Origin: Erythrobacter aurantius
GTDB taxonomy: Bacteria; Pseudomonadota; Alphaproteobacteria; Sphingomonadales; Sphingomonadaceae
Direction of reading: 5' to 3'
Assembly (NCBI RefSeq): GCF_023823125.1
Contig: NZ_CP090949.1
Coordinates: 2,194,001-2,258,000 of the forward strand
Length of the DNA stretch: 64,000 nt
Numbering within the stretch: the first letter of the stretch is position 1; the number at the start of each line of letters is the position of its first letter. The position numbers and the translations under genes are program-made. The notes beneath the pieces were generated by a model. The model saw only the letters and a list, made by a program, of their open reading frames with translations, did no database searches and was not told the origin of the DNA. Of this stretch, positions 8,908 through 16,983 are shown in pieces.

Positions 8908-9960
8908 TCAGGCGGCCTTGGCCTGATCATGCGCCGCAATATCTGCAGCAGATCGACGGCCGAGGAACGGCTCGTAAAACCGTTCGAGTTCACCGAGAAC
9001 TTCATCGGGGTCGTCAATGAAATTGGCCTTGTTCCGGAAATCGGCGGAACCATGCATTCCCTTGGTATACCAGCCCAGATGCTTGCGCGCGATCTTGGTC
9101 CCGACGTCACGCCCGTAATGATCCAGCATCCGGTGGTAATGTTCCACCAGCGTTGCGTATTGTTCGTCGAAGCTGGGCGTGGGGATGGTTTCGCCGGTGC
9201 GCCACCAATGCATGACCTGACCTAGCAGCCACGGCTTGCCATAGGCACCTCGCCCGATCATGAGGCCGTCCGCGCCGGACTGTTCCAGCGCCTTTGCCGC
9301 GTCGTTGATCGTGCAGATATCGCCATTGACGATGACGGGAATGGAAACCGCTTCCTTGACCTTGCGGACGAAGGACCAGTCTGCGCTTCCCTTGTACATC
9401 TGGTTGCGCGTGCGGCCGTGGACGGTGATCATCTTGACGCCAAGATCTTCTGCAATTCGCGCCATTTCCGGGGCGTTAAGGCTCTGGTGATCCCATCCCA
9501 TGCGCATTTTCACCGTCACGGGCACGTTCACCGCCTTGACGGTCGCTTCCATCAGCTTTGTCGCGAGCGGAACTTCGCGCATCAAAGCCGATCCGGCAAA
9601 CTGGCCGACCACCTTGCGAACCGGGCAGCCGAAGTTGATGTCGATAATCGCCGCGCCATTGCCTTCCTGAAGCTTGGCGGCTTCGGCCATGCTGCCCGGA
9701 TCGCAACCGACAAGCTGCATCGAGACGGGTTCCTCGATCGGGTCCCACTCGGCCTTTTGCACTGATTGGCGCGTTTCGCGGATAGCTGCCTCGCTCGCGA
9801 TCATCTCCGTCACGTTTAGGCCCGAGCCATAGCGACGCACCAGCGTGCGAAACGGCTTGTCCGTCACGCCTGTCATGGGCGCGAGCAGAACGGGCTCGTT
9901 GATCGTGACCGGGCCGATGTTGATCGGCTTCATGGCCGGAGGAGTTGGAACGTCTGTCAT
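8908..9960 (-). CDS. dusB: tRNA-dihydrouridine synthase B (NifR3)
   Basis: This is an FMN-dependent tRNA-dihydrouridine synthase that reduces specific D-loop uridines using NADPH, 350 residues. The TIM-barrel motifs are [13 protein letters not shown] near the N terminus, [10 protein letters not shown] with the catalytic Cys, [20 protein letters not shown] and NGDI. It heads the minus-strand ntr operon, the arrangement that gave it the old name nifR3. The start ATG at 9960 faces ispDF across 76 bases, so that gap must hold both promoters. No confident -35/-10 pair was found there. Confidence 0.96.
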   Translation of the reverse strand: MTDVPTPPAMKPINIGPVTINEPVLLAPMTGVTDKPFRTLVRRYGSGLNVTEMIASEAAIRETRQSVQKAEWDPIEEPVSMQLVGCDPGSMAEAAKLQEGNGAAIIDINFGCPVRKVVGQFAGSALMREVPLATKLMEATVKAVNVPVTVKMRMGWDHQSLNAPEMARIAEDLGVKMITVHGRTRNQMYKGSADWSFVRKVKEAVSIPVIVNGDICTINDAAKALEQSGADGLMIGRGAYGKPWLLGQVMHWWRTGETIPTPSFDEQYATLVEHYHRMLDHYGRDVGTKIARKHLGWYTKGMHGSADFRNKANFIDDPDEVLGELERFYEPFLGRRSAADIAAHDQAKAA

Positions 9961-10036
9961 GTGCGGGATGCCTAAATATTGGGCAGGCGCATAGTGGATT
10001 GCGCAAAACCCGTCCAGACCTTAAGCGCGTGCCGCA

Positions 10037-11206
10037 ATGTCGAGTGAACATGCCCTACCCGCTTTCGCCGGAATCGTGGTTGCCGCGGGCAAGGGTTTGC
10101 GCGTGGGCGGCGACACTCCGAAGCAGTTCCGGCAATGGCGCGGGCGCTCTTTGCTATGGCACTCTGTGCAAACCTTACGCGGTGCCGGAGCGGATCCTCT
10201 GGTGATCGTCATCGCCGATGGCGCGCAGGCTGACGCCGAGGCCGCTCTGGATGGTTGCACTGGCTACCGCTTCGTTACGGGCGGCGCGACGCGGCAGGAT
10301 TCGGTGCGTGCGGGGCTTGAAGCATTGGCAGGGCATAAGCCCGAACTGGTGTTGATCCACGATGCGGCACGGCCTGACTTGCCGCTGCCGGTAATCGAGC
10401 GGCTGATCGGCGCTCTGGACAAGCATGCGGGCGCCATCCCGACCTTGCCGGTTGTCGACAGCCTCGCGGTTGACGATGGCGGAGTGATGGCGGGCAAGGC
10501 TGATCGCGAAGTGCTGCGCCGGGTGCAGACACCGCAGGCATTTCGTTTCGCCGATATCCTTTCGGCGCACCGGGCATGGCAGGATCAAACCACCGCAGGG
10601 GACGATGCCCAGGTGCTCGCAGCAAGCGGAGGTTCAGTTGCGCTGGTTGATGGAGACGAGCGCCTGAAGAAGATCACGTTCGCGGAGGATTTTCTGCAAG
10701 ATACAAATACACTTCCCGCATTCCGCGTCGGACAAGGCTTCGATGTTCACCGCCTCGTCGAGGGTGAGGAATTGTGGCTGTGCGGGATCAAGCTTGAACA
10801 TACGCACGGACTGGCCGGACATTCGGATGCCGATGTCGCGCTGCATGCGATCACCGATGCAGTGCTAGGCGCGGTAGGCGAAGGCGATATCGGCACGCAT
10901 TTCCCGCCAAGTGATCCGAAGTGGAAGGGCGCGCGCTCGGGACAGTTTCTGGAACATGCAGTAAAGCTCGCCGCCAAAGCTGGTTATTCGCTGGGCAATA
11001 TCGATCTTACCATTATCTGCGAAGCACCCAAGATCGGCCCGCACCGCCCCGCCATGCGCGCTGAAGTCGCGCGCCTGACAGGCCTTGCCGAGCAGGCGGT
11101 AAGTATCAAGGCAACCACCACCGAAAAGCTTGGATTTACCGGCCGCGGCGAAGGTATAGCTGCACAGGCCATCGTTTCCGTTTTTGCCAAGGGATCGTCA
11201 TCATGA
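10037..11206 (+). CDS. ispDF: Bifunctional IspD/IspF of the MEP isoprenoid pathway
   Basis: This fusion catalyses two MEP-pathway steps: CDP-ME formation from MEP and CTP (IspD, about residues 1-225) and cyclisation of CDP-ME 2-phosphate to MEcPP (IspF, about 230-389). The IspD part shows GIVVAAGKGLRVGG, PKQF and HDAARP. The IspF part shows the zinc motif GFDVHR, HSDADVALHAITDA and DIGTHFPPSDP. Fusion of the two is common in alphaproteobacteria. The start ATG at 10037 is divergent from dusB, and the stop overlaps the next start by four bases (ATGA at 11203). Confidence 0.96.
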   Translation: MSSEHALPAFAGIVVAAGKGLRVGGDTPKQFRQWRGRSLLWHSVQTLRGAGADPLVIVIADGAQADAEAALDGCTGYRFVTGGATRQDSVRAGLEALAGHKPELVLIHDAARPDLPLPVIERLIGALDKHAGAIPTLPVVDSLAVDDGGVMAGKADREVLRRVQTPQAFRFADILSAHRAWQDQTTAGDDAQVLAASGGSVALVDGDERLKKITFAEDFLQDTNTLPAFRVGQGFDVHRLVEGEELWLCGIKLEHTHGLAGHSDADVALHAITDAVLGAVGEGDIGTHFPPSDPKWKGARSGQFLEHAVKLAAKAGYSLGNIDLTIICEAPKIGPHRPAMRAEVARLTGLAEQAVSIKATTTEKLGFTGRGEGIAAQAIVSVFAKGSSS

Positions 11207-11760
11207 AGAATTCGCTCCTCGCTTCGTCGCTGGCTCTTGCCGCGCTGGTTTCTGCACAAGGCGCACAGGCACAGGAAGCCTGTGTCGCTCCGCAAGACCT
11301 CACCGACACGATCACCTATGCCATGCCGATCATATACGATTCCATTCGGGGCAAATGCGCCGCGCAATTCCGTGCCAGCACCTTCATGCGCAACGATGGC
11401 GATGCCTTTGTCGATCAGTTCCGCGCAAAGCAGGACGAGGCATGGCCAGGCACGCTCCGTCTGCTCAAGGTATTCATGGCGCAGCGCTCGGGTAGCGAAG
11501 ACCAGACGGCGGCATTGATCGCTTCACTGCCGGAAGAATCCCTGCGTCCCTTTGTGGACGGGATCGTCGGAATGGTTATCACGGACAAGCTTGGCGCCGA
11601 CTTCAAACCGGACACCTGCCATGATGTCGCAGAGGCGATGGAATTGATCGCGCCGCTGCCGGTCGAGAACATTTCCGGCCTCGTTACGTTTCTGGCTCGG
11701 CAGGCTGACCTCGACGAACCCAAGCTTTGCACGGCAAACCCTTCAACCTCCGCGCGATAG
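11203..11760 (+). CDS. Secreted protein of unknown function, 185 residues
   Basis: I do not recognise a family. Residues 1-23 form a Sec signal peptide (MKNSLLASSLALAALVSAQG, AQA cleavage site), so the mature protein of about 162 residues is probably periplasmic. It is predicted mainly helical, with four mature cysteines (CVAP, GKCA, DTCHD, KLCTAN) that could pair as disulfides. It overlaps ispDF by ATGA and is followed 10 bases later by the cinA gene, so it is likely cotranscribed with isoprenoid synthesis, though no functional link is evident. Confidence 0.82.
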   Translation: MKNSLLASSLALAALVSAQGAQAQEACVAPQDLTDTITYAMPIIYDSIRGKCAAQFRASTFMRNDGDAFVDQFRAKQDEAWPGTLRLLKVFMAQRSGSEDQTAALIASLPEESLRPFVDGIVGMVITDKLGADFKPDTCHDVAEAMELIAPLPVENISGLVTFLARQADLDEPKLCTANPSTSAR

Positions 11761-11770
11761 AGTCTGGGTC

Positions 11771-12283
11771 ATGAGCAAAACAATCCTCCCTGACGATATC
11801 ACGGTACTGGCCAAACGCGTTGTCGAAGAAAACGCCGCCGCTGGGCGCAAGCTTGCCACTGCGGAAAGCTGCACAGGCGGCCTTGTGGCGGGCGCGATCA
11901 CGGAAATCGCGGGTTCATCAGCGGTGCTCGATAGGGGCTTCATCACCTATTCGAACGAAGCAAAGATGGAAGCGCTGGGCGTGGCGCAGGACATCATCGA
12001 AACCTTCGGAGCGGTTTCGATCGCTTGCGTATGGGCAATGGCACAGGGCGCGTTGAAGCGTTCCAACGCCGATGTTGCCGTGGCGGTGAGCGGAGTGGCT
12101 GGTCCGGGTGGCGGAACTCAGTTGAAGCCGGTCGGCACCGTGGTCTTTGCCCGCGCCTATCGCAATCAGGAAGGCGAGCCCGAAGGCGAGCTCAAATTCT
12201 TCGAAGGCGGCGATGGCCCTGATGGCCGCGCTGCGATCCGGCGTCAGGCGACGCTTTGCGCGTTGGAGCTGTTGCTGCCGTAA
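11771..12283 (+). CDS. CinA C-terminal domain protein (NMN amidohydrolase family)
   Basis: This is a stand-alone CinA C-terminal domain (PncC/YgaD type), 170 residues, a family that deamidates nicotinamide mononucleotide in pyridine nucleotide salvage. Motifs are the substrate loop AESCTGGLVAGAITEIAGSS, YSNEAK and SGVAGPGGG. The N-terminal COG1058 domain of full-length CinA is absent, as in many proteobacteria. The last 40 bases overlap the convergent ratA gene in antisense. The start ATG at 11771 lies 10 bases after the upstream stop. Confidence 0.92.
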   Translation: MSKTILPDDITVLAKRVVEENAAAGRKLATAESCTGGLVAGAITEIAGSSAVLDRGFITYSNEAKMEALGVAQDIIETFGAVSIACVWAMAQGALKRSNADVAVAVSGVAGPGGGTQLKPVGTVVFARAYRNQEGEPEGELKFFEGGDGPDGRAAIRRQATLCALELLLP

Positions 12284-12705
12284 AGCTCGAAGGCGCGCTG
12301 CTCGAATGCGGCAACCATCTTGCGAAAAGCACGGTCGAAATATTGTCCGGCCAGCGCCTGAAACACCTTGTTCTTGAACTGGAAATCGACGCTGAAGCCG
12401 ACTTCGCAATTGTTCGCGTCGATCACCTTGAACGTCCAGACATTGTCGAGGTCGGACAGCGGCCCGTCGAGATAAAGCACTTCGATCCGCTTCGCGCGAT
12501 CCTTGAACACTTTCGATGTGAAGCTTTCGCGCAGGCTTTTGAACCCGACGACCATGTCGGCCACCATTTCCGTCTCGCTGTCCGAGCGAATCCGCGTCGC
12601 CACCACCCAGGGCAGGAATTTGCCGTAATTCTTCACATCCGCCACCAGATCGAACATCTGTTCGGCGCTGTAAGGAAGGATGCGGGTCTCGCGGATGCCG
12701 ACCAT
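12244..12705 (-). CDS. RatA/COQ10-type START domain protein
   Basis: This is a 153-residue polyketide-cyclase/START-like lipid-binding protein of the RatA/COQ10 family. The family is linked to ubiquinone handling (COQ10) or 50S association (RatA in E. coli). The N-terminal pattern ILPYSAEQMFDLVADVKNYGKFLPW is characteristic. Its ATG overlaps the lipA stop (TGATG, one shared base), so it is the second gene of a lipA operon, a frequent pairing in alphaproteobacteria. Its 3' end overlaps cinA by 40 bases on the opposite strand. Which of the two family roles applies is not decided by the sequence. Confidence 0.92.
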   Translation of the reverse strand: MVGIRETRILPYSAEQMFDLVADVKNYGKFLPWVVATRIRSDSETEMVADMVVGFKSLRESFTSKVFKDRAKRIEVLYLDGPLSDLDNVWTFKVIDANNCEVGFSVDFQFKNKVFQALAGQYFDRAFRKMVAAFEQRAFELYGSNSSNAQSVA

Positions 12706-13673
12706 CAGAGGCTCAAACGGTCTTTCTTGCGCAGCTTTTCTTCGCGCGCGGCCTTCATCACGGCAAAATCGTCACCCGCGTGATAGCTTGAGCGTGTCAG
12801 CGGACTGGAGGCGACTTGAAGGAAGCCCTTGGCGCGTGCGATCGAGCCATAGGCGGCAAATGCCTTGGGTGTGACGAACTCCTCAACCTTGGCGTGCTTT
12901 GGCGTCGGTTGGAGATATTGGCCCATGGTGATGAAATCGACTTCGGCGCTGCGCATGTCGTCCATCACCTGATGCACTTCCAGACGTTGTTCGCCCAGCC
13001 CGAGCATGATGCCCGATTTGGTGAAGATCAGCGGGTTGTGCGCTTTCACTTCTTCAAGCAGCCGCAGCGAAGCGTAGTACCGCGCGCCAGGGCGGATCGT
13101 AGGATACAGCCGCGGGACGGTTTCGAGATTGTGGTTGTACACATCCGGCCCCGCCTCGCAGATCATTTCGACCGCGCGGCGCATCTTGCCCCGGAAATCA
13201 GGGGTGAGGATTTCGATCGTGGTATCCGGCGTGTTTCGCCGCAAAGCCTCGATCACCTTGACGAACTGCATCGCCCCGCCGTCAGGCAAGTCATCGCGAT
13301 CAACGCTGGTGATCACAATGTGCTCAAGCCCCATCTTGGCGGCTGCGATGGCGGTGTTTTCCGGCTCCATCGGGTCCACGGCACGTGGCATGCCGGTCTT
13401 GACGTTGCAGAACGCGCAGGCCCGCGTGCAGACATCGCCGAGGATCATCACCGTCGCGTGCTTCTTAGTCCAGCATTCGCCGATATTGGGGCAGGCCGCC
13501 TCTTCGCACACAGTGTTGAGGTTCAGCTCGCGCATCAGCTTGCGCGTCTCGTGATATCCCTGGCTCACAGGGGCACGGACGCGGATCCAGTCGGGCTTGC
13601 GCTGGCGCGGAGGCCGCGCGTCTTCCTGCGAAGGTTCGGGCGGGTTGGAAAGATCGTTCATTGCAAGGCCCAT
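12705..13673 (-). CDS. lipA: Lipoyl synthase
   Basis: This radical-SAM enzyme inserts two sulfurs into octanoyl groups on lipoyl domains, 322 residues. The auxiliary cluster ligands are in [12 protein letters not shown] and the SAM cluster ligands in CTRACAFC; the C-terminal RSSYHAGD holds the conserved Ser. Targets encoded nearby would include the lipoyl domain of PdhB (27405-28760). The ATG at 13673 is used; an in-frame ATG four codons later (MNDLSN) is an alternative start. It is followed directly by the ratA-like gene with a one-base overlap. Confidence 0.96.
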   Translation of the reverse strand: MGLAMNDLSNPPEPSQEDARPPRQRKPDWIRVRAPVSQGYHETRKLMRELNLNTVCEEAACPNIGECWTKKHATVMILGDVCTRACAFCNVKTGMPRAVDPMEPENTAIAAAKMGLEHIVITSVDRDDLPDGGAMQFVKVIEALRRNTPDTTIEILTPDFRGKMRRAVEMICEAGPDVYNHNLETVPRLYPTIRPGARYYASLRLLEEVKAHNPLIFTKSGIMLGLGEQRLEVHQVMDDMRSAEVDFITMGQYLQPTPKHAKVEEFVTPKAFAAYGSIARAKGFLQVASSPLTRSSYHAGDDFAVMKAAREEKLRKKDRLSL

Positions 13674-13788
13674 CTAGGCTCCAATGCCCCGCCTCGCAAG
13701 CCGCGAGGCTGCGGAAGAATCGCAAGCCCGGCCTTGAACTTGGTGGACACCGGGTGTTTAGGCTGAACGCCGGGAAGGGAAAATCGAA

Positions 13789-14430
13789 ATGCCTGAATAT
13801 GCCGAGCTGCTGAAAGGCTACCGCCGGTTCCGCGAGGAAACCTATCCGCGCCAGCGTGCGCGGTTTGACCAGACAGCGGTGGAAGGTCAGCATCCCAAAC
13901 TGATGATCATCGGCTGTTCGGACAGCCGGGTTGATCCGGCAGTGATCTTCGATGTCGATCCGGGCGATATCTTCGTTGTCCGCAATGTCGCAGCTCTGGT
14001 GCCTCCATACGAGACTTCTCCGGGCTATCACGGCGTATCAGCGGCAGTGGAATTCGCGGTGCAGATCCTTGAAGTACGTCAGATCGTGGTGATGGGCCAC
14101 GGTCGCTGCGGCGGGTGCAAGGCCGCGCTCAGCCAGAGTTTCGAGACCAAGCCGCATGGAGAAGGCGCCTTTATCGCCAACTGGATCGAACTGCTGGGCG
14201 AAGCGCGCGAGCCAGTCGCCCGCAAGCACGGCACCACCGGGCGCAAGGCAGAACTCGCAATGGAATTCGCCGCAATCCGGCAAAGCCTCAAGAACCTGCG
14301 CACCTTCCCGTGGCTCGCCGAAAAGGAAGCAGCAGGGCAGATAAAGCTGCGCGGCGCGCATTTCTCGATCAGCGAAGGCATTCTTTATTCGCTTGACGAA
14401 GAGACGGGCGAATTCCTGCCCGAGGATTAA
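13789..14430 (+). CDS. Beta-class carbonic anhydrase
   Basis: This zinc enzyme interconverts CO2 and bicarbonate, 213 residues. Zinc ligands are C43, H104 and C107 (CSDSR at 43-47 with the catalytic D45-R47 dyad, and GHGRCGGC at 103-110). There is no signal peptide, so it is cytoplasmic and probably supplies bicarbonate for carboxylations. The ATG at 13789 follows a purine-rich GGGAAGGG stretch. It stands alone between divergent lipA and the NYN-domain gene 40 bases downstream. Confidence 0.95.
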   Translation: MPEYAELLKGYRRFREETYPRQRARFDQTAVEGQHPKLMIIGCSDSRVDPAVIFDVDPGDIFVVRNVAALVPPYETSPGYHGVSAAVEFAVQILEVRQIVVMGHGRCGGCKAALSQSFETKPHGEGAFIANWIELLGEAREPVARKHGTTGRKAELAMEFAAIRQSLKNLRTFPWLAEKEAAGQIKLRGAHFSISEGILYSLDEETGEFLPED

Positions 14431-14470
14431 GCGCTTGCCCCGCCCCTGCCCCCGGCCCATGTAATCCACC

Positions 14471-15199
14471 ATGGCTCAAACCGAACTCAAGAACATCGCC
14501 CTGCTGATTGACGCGGACAACACAACCCCGGACGGCATCGATCCCGTGCTGACCGTCATGGCAGAACTGGGTCAGGTCAACATCCGCCGCGCATACGGCA
14601 ATTTTGCCAAGGATAATCTGGCGCGGTGGGGCACGATCAGCAACAAGTTCGGTATCCGCCCGCAACAGCAATTCGACGTGTCGAAAGGCAAGAATGCGAC
14701 CGACATGGCGATGACGATCGATGCGATTGACCTGCTTTATCAGGGCAAGGTCGATGGCTTTGGCATCATGACATCCGACAGCGATTTCACACCGCTCGTC
14801 ACGCGGCTTCGGCAGGACGGCATCATCGTTTACGGCTTTGGTGAGGCAAAGACTCCCGAAGCGTTCAAATCGGTGTGCACCCGGTTTATCGACATCAAGC
14901 AATTGATCGCCAATTACGCGGCCGACAAGGACGGGAATGCGAAGGGTGACAAGACCGGAAAAGCCGGAGCAGTCGATCAGGATTTGATGGAATTGATCAC
15001 TGCCGCCTATTCCGAGGCGAAGCGCGACGAGAAAGGCTTTGCGCGGCTGCATCAGGTTGGACAGATCGCCGGTAACCGTTCCAGTTTCGACGTACGGAAC
15101 TATGGCTTCAAGAGCTTGTCGGAATTGTTCGGCACGCTCGACAATTTCGCGATGGAACGGCGCGAGGACAATCAGGTCTACGTCAAACGGCTGCGTTGA
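14471..15199 (+). CDS. NYN-domain (LabA-like) putative ribonuclease with C-terminal OST-HTH-like domain
   Basis: This is a 242-residue PIN-like NYN protein. Residues about 8-150 form the NYN fold with acidic metal-binding positions LLIDADNT, KNATDMAMTIDA and MTSDSDF. Residues about 165-242 (QDLMELITAAYSEA, GFARLHQVG, YGFKSLSELF) look like an OST-HTH/LOTUS RNA-binding domain. The two-domain layout suggests RNA cleavage or processing, but the substrate is unknown. It is convergent with the downstream secreted repeat protein, whose terminator hairpin lies between them. Confidence 0.88.
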   Translation: MAQTELKNIALLIDADNTTPDGIDPVLTVMAELGQVNIRRAYGNFAKDNLARWGTISNKFGIRPQQQFDVSKGKNATDMAMTIDAIDLLYQGKVDGFGIMTSDSDFTPLVTRLRQDGIIVYGFGEAKTPEAFKSVCTRFIDIKQLIANYAADKDGNAKGDKTGKAGAVDQDLMELITAAYSEAKRDEKGFARLHQVGQIAGNRSSFDVRNYGFKSLSELFGTLDNFAMERREDNQVYVKRLR

Positions 15200-15212
15200 C
15201 TGCCCTTCATAC

Positions 15213-15247
15213 AAAGAAAAAGGGCGCCGGAAGCAATTCCAGCGCCC
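15213..15247 (-). terminator. Rho-independent terminator of the 15271-16635 gene
   Basis: On the minus strand a stem GGGCGC/GCGCCC, extended by GGAA/TTCC around a GCAA-type loop (arms 15222-15232 and 15237-15247), is followed by TTTTTCTTT (complement of 15213-15221). This is a typical intrinsic terminator 24 bases after the stop at 15271. The plus-strand side has no T tract, so it acts mainly on the minus-strand gene. Confidence 0.8.
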
Positions 15248-15270
15248 CTGATCTGATCTAGGCAAATCGA

Positions 15271-16635
15271 TTACATTGCCATTGCCGGAGCAGCCGCGCC
15301 TTCCTTTTCGTCGGCATAAGCAGCCCACAGCATCGCGATTGGCATGCGGGCGCCCGTCACGCGGCCAAGTGCCGTGCGCGCGGCATCAAACTTGCCCAGT
15401 TCGATTTGGGCAACCGCCAGACGGATGAGGGCCTCATTGGTATCGACACCCGGCATGGTCAGTGCGCGCTCGTAAAACCGCTCTGCCTTGGCGAAATCGT
15501 CGTAGCTGAGGAACGCACCGGCCGCAGCCATCACGGTACGCAGGCCCGCGTCAGCCGCCATTGCATCACGCTCAAGCGCCGGAAGATCGGCACGGTCGCT
15601 CTGGATACGACCCGATGCAACTTGTTCGGCTTCGGTGATGAACAGGTTGCTGGAGGTGATGACTCCGGCCGCCTTGCCTTCGTCGATCACGTCCTTGACT
15701 TCCTTGGGAAGACGGCGGGGATCCGCTGCTTCGACGTAATAGTCATAATCCGAGGCATCCTGCAGAGCATCGACACGGCGCGCCAGACGGAACAGGTCAA
15801 GGATTTCGCCTGGCTGGAACGTGTTGAGATTGCGCGTCAAGTTGACGGCGTCACGCCAATTGTTGCTGGTGGGAAACTCGCCGATCCACATTGTCACGAA
15901 ATCATAGACCTGCGGCACGCTCTGGTTCTCGTAAGCCACGGTGACGCCACGACGATACCACTGCTCCTCAACGGCAAGACCCTGGGCCTTGCGATCGGTG
16001 ATTGCCTTCTTGAGGTATTCGTAGCCCTGGGTGAGATCATTCGACGCGAAGAAGCTTTCCGCCATCGCGATTTCGAGATCGGAACGCCCGATGGTCTCCG
16101 TGGTGAAGTTGTTATCGATCGCTCCCTGCAGATAGCGCCGTCCCTTGGCGTAATCGCGCTGTTCGTTGGCGAGCTGGTAGGCGATGAAGTTATAGCGTCC
16201 GGCCTGCTCAGCCGGAACCTTGCCGCTCGCGACCATCAGTTCCATGCCCTGAAGCTGAAGCCCGCGGTCGGAACCCTTTACCCCTGCATTGAAGACCAGG
16301 CCGCCGCCGGCGATCTTTTCATCAGCGGTGTTGAGCAGCGGGATCAGCGCGTCGATCTGAGGACGGAGCGCCGCAACGCTGGCGCCTTCGGCCTTGAGCG
16401 CTTCGTCGAGCGGGACATAGGCCGCGCGGAACGCGTCGGAATAGCCACCGCCATCCTGTTCTTGTGCAGCCTGCCCGCGGTCACGATCGCGATCCCGGTC
16501 ACGCTCGCGCTCACGGGGAGCGCGCTGCGCGTTCGCTTCAACCGGGATAACAGCCGTTGCAACAACTGCGGCACCGGTTGCCAGCGAAATGGCAAGTGCG
16601 AGCGAGGAAGCGCGCTTGCGCGAGAAAAGGGTCAT
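15271..16635 (-). CDS. Secreted tetratricopeptide-like repeat protein
   Basis: This is a 454-residue exported helical-repeat protein of unknown role. The start is ATG at 16635, set by AGGAGG eight bases upstream; the frame stays open 60 codons further but without a signal. Residues about 1-36 are a signal peptide (SRKRASSLALAISLATGAAVV, ending near ANA), followed by a highly charged RE/RD stretch (ERERDRDRDRDR). The rest contains several TPR-like helix pairs (AGRYNFIAYQLANEQRDYAKGRR, FAKAERFYERALTMPG). It is monocistronic, with its own terminator and a leader hairpin. A role in periplasmic protein interaction is only inference. Confidence 0.87.
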   Translation of the reverse strand: MTLFSRKRASSLALAISLATGAAVVATAVIPVEANAQRAPRERERDRDRDRDRGQAAQEQDGGGYSDAFRAAYVPLDEALKAEGASVAALRPQIDALIPLLNTADEKIAGGGLVFNAGVKGSDRGLQLQGMELMVASGKVPAEQAGRYNFIAYQLANEQRDYAKGRRYLQGAIDNNFTTETIGRSDLEIAMAESFFASNDLTQGYEYLKKAITDRKAQGLAVEEQWYRRGVTVAYENQSVPQVYDFVTMWIGEFPTSNNWRDAVNLTRNLNTFQPGEILDLFRLARRVDALQDASDYDYYVEAADPRRLPKEVKDVIDEGKAAGVITSSNLFITEAEQVASGRIQSDRADLPALERDAMAADAGLRTVMAAAGAFLSYDDFAKAERFYERALTMPGVDTNEALIRLAVAQIELGKFDAARTALGRVTGARMPIAMLWAAYADEKEGAAAPAMAM

Positions 16636-16983
16636 TCGGGGTACCTCCTGTCGGTGTTCCGCGCCGCATTTATTCATGTGGGGTGCGGCGCTTTCAAATT
16701 CTGGGCGGCTCCATGAACGAGAGCGTGCCTTTTTGCAATTCGTTCCTAGGTGAAACGGGCTGAACGAGGATTGAATGGATCGCACGATTGGTACGCCCCG
16801 GCGCAATTTCCGCAAAGCCTGCCGGTCAATTCACCCTCTCGGCCATGCGGCGGGCACCAAGTGTGGAAAAAGCCCGGTTTATGCCCGGTTTGCCGTCGCT
16901 GCGAGTGGCGAAACGCAGCGCGAGCACCTAGATTGAAGCCTCGCGAAACGCACTGAAAACAACAACCAGAAACGGCTGCACCT
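16636..16983. other. Divergent intergenic region between the repeat protein and gyrA
   Basis: This 348-base region has no gene that I can support. It must hold promoters for both neighbours. Seen in it: the strong AGGAGG of the minus-strand gene (complement of 16644-16649); a perfect 8-bp inverted repeat GCGCCGCA (16661-16668)/TGCGGCGC (16684-16691) that would form a leader hairpin of the minus-strand mRNA; a near-match to the alphaproteobacterial LexA box (GAAC-N7-GAAT, 16762-16776); and a direct repeat of GCCCGGTTT about 40-60 bases further on. No confident -35/-10 pair was found for gyrA. Confidence 0.4.
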
